Both the position numbers and the translations under genes were made by a program. A DNA stretch of 8,016 nucleotides from Wenzhouxiangella sp. (GTDB lineage: Bacteria; Pseudomonadota; Gammaproteobacteria; Xanthomonadales; Wenzhouxiangellaceae). How positions within the stretch are numbered: position 1 is the first letter of the stretch; each line of letters starts with the position of its first letter. Below are positions 5,831-8,016 of this stretch, piece after piece. The stretch lies in assembly GCA_007121485.1 (NCBI GenBank), contig SKKM01000147.1, positions 1-8,016 on the forward strand, read 5' to 3'. The notes under the pieces were generated by a model. The model was not told the origin of the DNA. It searched no databases and was given only the letters and a program-made list of their open reading frames with translations.

Positions 5831-7243
5831 TCAGCGCTTGCGGATCCGGGCGTAGGCCTGCAAGGCCCGCTCCCGGCTGCCCTTGAGATCGACGATGGGC
5901 GATGGATAGCCCTCGATTCGCTCACCCTCCAGCGGCTCGTGAATCTCGGCGCCGCTGCGGTCGCCCAGTTGTGGGCACCAGCGGCGCACGTAAGCGCCGT
6001 GCGGATCAAACTTCCGGCCCTGCAGCACCGGGTTGAACACGCGGAAATAAGGCGCCGCGTCGGCCCCGCAGCCGGCCGTCCACTGCCAGCCCGCCGTGTT
6101 GTTGGCCAGATCGGCGTCGACCAGCGTATCCCAGAACCAGCGCGCGCCCTCGGTCCAGGGAATCAGCAGGTTCTTGGTCAGGAACGAGGCCACGATCATC
6201 CGCACCCGGTTGTGCATCCAGCCCGTCTGCCACAGCTCGCGCATGCCCGCATCGACCATCGGAATGCCGGTGTTGCCGCGCTGCCAGGCCTTCAGATCGT
6301 CGCGATAATCGGCCGGACTGCGCCAGGGAAATGCCGCGAACTGCTCTTTCAGCGCCTGGCCGGGCAAGTGGGGATAGTGATACAGCAGGTGAGCGGAGAA
6401 CTCCCGCCAGGCGATTTCGCGCAGGAACGACCAGCGCCCCTGGCCGTCGGGCAACTCGCCGGCCTCGTTGAGCGCGCGAACGACCTGGCCGGGTGAGAGC
6501 TCGCCGAAATGCAGGTGCGGCGAGAGGCGCGAGGTCCCGTGACGATCCGGTCGATCCCGCGCGGCGCCGTAGCCGGCCACGGCAGACTCCACGAAAGCAT
6601 CCAGGCGGCGACGGGCGGCCAGCTCGCCCGGTTCCCAGCGCTCGCCGAAGCCGTCGGCCCAGTCCAGACCCGGCAAAAGCCCGAGATCACTGATTTCCAC
6701 ACTGGCCGGCCAGCGCGCCGGGGCAGCCAGTTCCCGGGGCTCCGCAACCGAGCCGGGCGCCGACCAGCGCTTCTGCATCTGTTTCCAGAACGGCGTGAAG
6801 ACGAGATAGGGGGAATCATCAGCTTTCAGCAGATCCCAGGGCTCGAACAACAGCGCGCCGCCGAAGCTGCGAGCGGTCAGCCCGGCGTCCTTGAGCCGAT
6901 GCTTGAGGCGCTGGTCGCGCTCGACAAAGGCCGGCTCGTAAAGACGATTCCAGTAGACTGCCTCGGCGCCGGTGACCGTGCGAATGCGCTCGAGCTCGTC
7001 TTCGGTATCGCCACGCGCCACGATCAGTCGACTGCCGCGCTGCTCCAGGCGCTGCTGCAGATGGGCCAGGCTGTGATGCAGCCACCAGCGGCTGGCGGCT
7101 CCGGGCGCCCAGTCGCCTTCTGCGTCCGGATCCCAGATGAATACCGGCACGACGCGGTCGTGCTGGCGCCTGGCGTAATCCAGGGCGGGGTGATCGGCCA
7201 GGCGCAGGTCGCGCCGGAACCAGACGATGGCGGTGGAACTCAT
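5831..7243 (-). CDS. phrB: Deoxyribodipyrimidine photolyase (class I CPD)
   Basis: This flavoprotein uses blue or near-UV light to split cyclobutane pyrimidine dimers in DNA. It has 470 residues, the usual class I length. The N-terminal antenna domain starts IVWFRRDLRLADHPAL (6-21) and includes YWNRLYEP (97-104). The FAD domain has GTSRLSPHLHFGELSP (236-251), REIAWREF with E276 and W279 (as E. coli E274 and W277), GWMHNRVRMI with N345 and M349 (as N341 and M345), and GWQWTAGCGADAAPYF (385-400). The electron-transfer tryptophan triad is intact: W307, W363, W386. These residues favour CPD photolyase over cryptochrome. The antenna cofactor, probably methenyltetrahydrofolate, cannot be proved from sequence. 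The ATG lies 41 bp after the purF stop with no clear Shine-Dalgarno or terminator between, so readthrough from purF is likely. The stop is 7 bp from that of the convergent M15 gene. Confidence 0.95.
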   Translation of the reverse strand: MSSTAIVWFRRDLRLADHPALDYARRQHDRVVPVFIWDPDAEGDWAPGAASRWWLHHSLAHLQQRLEQRGSRLIVARGDTEDELERIRTVTGAEAVYWNRLYEPAFVERDQRLKHRLKDAGLTARSFGGALLFEPWDLLKADDSPYLVFTPFWKQMQKRWSAPGSVAEPRELAAPARWPASVEISDLGLLPGLDWADGFGERWEPGELAARRRLDAFVESAVAGYGAARDRPDRHGTSRLSPHLHFGELSPGQVVRALNEAGELPDGQGRWSFLREIAWREFSAHLLYHYPHLPGQALKEQFAAFPWRSPADYRDDLKAWQRGNTGIPMVDAGMRELWQTGWMHNRVRMIVASFLTKNLLIPWTEGARWFWDTLVDADLANNTAGWQWTAGCGADAAPYFRVFNPVLQGRKFDPHGAYVRRWCPQLGDRSGAEIHEPLEGERIEGYPSPIVDLKGSRERALQAYARIRKR

Positions 7244-7284
7244 GCCGGCAAGGGTCTACAGGTGACCGTCAAGGGCCGGTGAAT

Positions 7285-8016
7285 TCAGGCGCCGACCCCG
7301 CGTCGCTCACGGCGCGCCGCATCGGAGCGCCGAGTGGCCAGTTCATCCAGGTAGCCATCGTCCAGCCCGGTCACGTACTGGCCGCTGAAACAGGAGTTGT
7401 CGAATCCGGCCAGGGCGCGGTTCTTGCCGCGCACGGCGTTTTCGAGTTCGGCCAGGTCCTGGTAGATCAGGCGATCCGCGCCGATCAACTGGCAGACTTC
7501 GTCCTCGCTGCGGCCGGCGGCAATCAGTTCGCTGGCTGCCGGCATGTCGATCCCGTAGACGTTGGGGAAGCGTACCGGCGGCGATGCCGAGGCCAGATAG
7601 ACCTTGCGGGCGCCGGCCTCGCGCGCCATCTGGATGATCTGGCGCGAAGTCGTTCCGCGCACGATGGAGTCGTCGACCAGCAGCACGTTCTTGTTGCGAA
7701 ACTCCAGCGGAATCGTGTTGAGCTTGCGCCGCACCGAGCGGGCCCGCTCTTCCTGGCCGGGCATGATGAAGGTGCGGCCGATATAGCGATTCTTGATCAG
7801 GCCCTCGCGATACTTCACGCCCAGCAGCTGCGACAGGGGCAGGCAGGCCGTGCGACTGGTGTCCGGCACCGGAATGACCGCGTCGATGTCGTGGTCCGGC
7901 CACTCGCGCAGGATCTTCGCCGCCAGCGCCTCGCCCATGCGCAGGCGCGCCTTGTAGACCGAGAGGTCGTCGATCATCGAGTCCGGCCGGGCGAAATAGA
8001 CGTATTCGAACAGGCA
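7285..8016 (-). CDS. purF: Amidophosphoribosyltransferase PurF, C-terminal part
   Basis: PurF carries out the first committed step of purine synthesis, making 5-phosphoribosylamine from PRPP and glutamine. The frame is open to the window edge (CLFEYVYFARPDS), so the ATG at 7975-7977 is internal. The visible 243 residues are the phosphoribosyltransferase half; by comparison with E. coli (505 residues) the N-terminal glutaminase half, about 255 residues, lies outside. Conserved segments include VIPVPDTSRTACLPLS, IKNRYIGRTFIMPGQ, SVRRKLN, the PRPP loop VLLVDDSIVRGTTS (VDDSIVRGTTS at 7645-7677), VYLASASPPVRFPNVYGIDM and a C-terminal FSGQYVTG. The last has one Cys (NSCFSG) rather than the CxxC of Fe-S-type PurF such as that of B. 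subtilis, so this is the E. coli-like clusterless type. The photolyase gene follows downstream. Confidence 0.97.
   Translation of the reverse strand, partial: CLFEYVYFARPDSMIDDLSVYKARLRMGEALAAKILREWPDHDIDAVIPVPDTSRTACLPLSQLLGVKYREGLIKNRYIGRTFIMPGQEERARSVRRKLNTIPLEFRNKNVLLVDDSIVRGTTSRQIIQMAREAGARKVYLASASPPVRFPNVYGIDMPAASELIAAGRSEDEVCQLIGADRLIYQDLAELENAVRGKNRALAGFDNSCFSGQYVTGLDDGYLDELATRRSDAARRERRGVGA

Noticed and set aside
5672..7282. Plus-strand frames (5672-6496 and 6509-7282) opposite the photolyase
   Set aside because: They are antisense to highly conserved photolyase segments and resemble no family.

Overview
The window is high-GC, densely coding DNA, most likely from the chromosome of a gammaproteobacterium. 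The evidence is a ppk1-ppx pair, an EpmA-type EF-P lysine ligase, and a PurF that resembles the E. coli form and lacks the C-terminal CxxC of Fe-S-type PurF. A Xanthomonadales/Chromatiales/Wenzhouxiangella-like origin is a guess from general character, not a demonstrated placement. No RNA gene, insertion sequence, phage gene, CRISPR array or attachment site is visible. No stretch over 300 bases lacks a gene; the longest gap is 76 bp (4770-4845).

Layout. Plus strand, 1-4289: a tight three-gene run. It holds ppk1 (polyphosphate kinase, 5' end outside the window), ppx/gppA (exopolyphosphatase family, ATG 7 bp after the ppk1 stop) and epmA (EF-P lysine ligase, TTG start, 8-bp overlap with ppx). 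Minus strand, 4266-4769: an unrecognised single-pass membrane protein whose end overlaps the end of epmA by 24 bp. It appears to have an extended -10 promoter placed so that its mRNA would begin at the GTG start codon. Plus strand, 4846-5823: a two-domain protein with a GNAT-like N-terminal half and a VanY-type (M15) zinc D,D-peptidase C-terminal half, with no signal peptide. Minus strand, 5831-7243: a class I CPD photolyase. Minus strand, 7285-8016: the C-terminal half of PurF, whose start lies beyond the right edge. The photolyase follows purF by 41 bp and may be co-transcribed with it.

Function. PPK1 makes polyphosphate from ATP and Ppx degrades it (and may hydrolyse pppGpp). EpmA modifies elongation factor P, so the first operon joins polyphosphate turnover to a translation-factor modification enzyme. 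The remaining genes are housekeeping (purine synthesis, light-driven DNA repair) plus two less understood genes. The two convergent gene pairs (epmA/membrane protein and M15 protein/photolyase) meet with overlap or a 7-bp gap and show no intrinsic terminator. The least ordinary item is the GNAT-M15 fusion protein. I did not find convincing evidence of a wholly new system.
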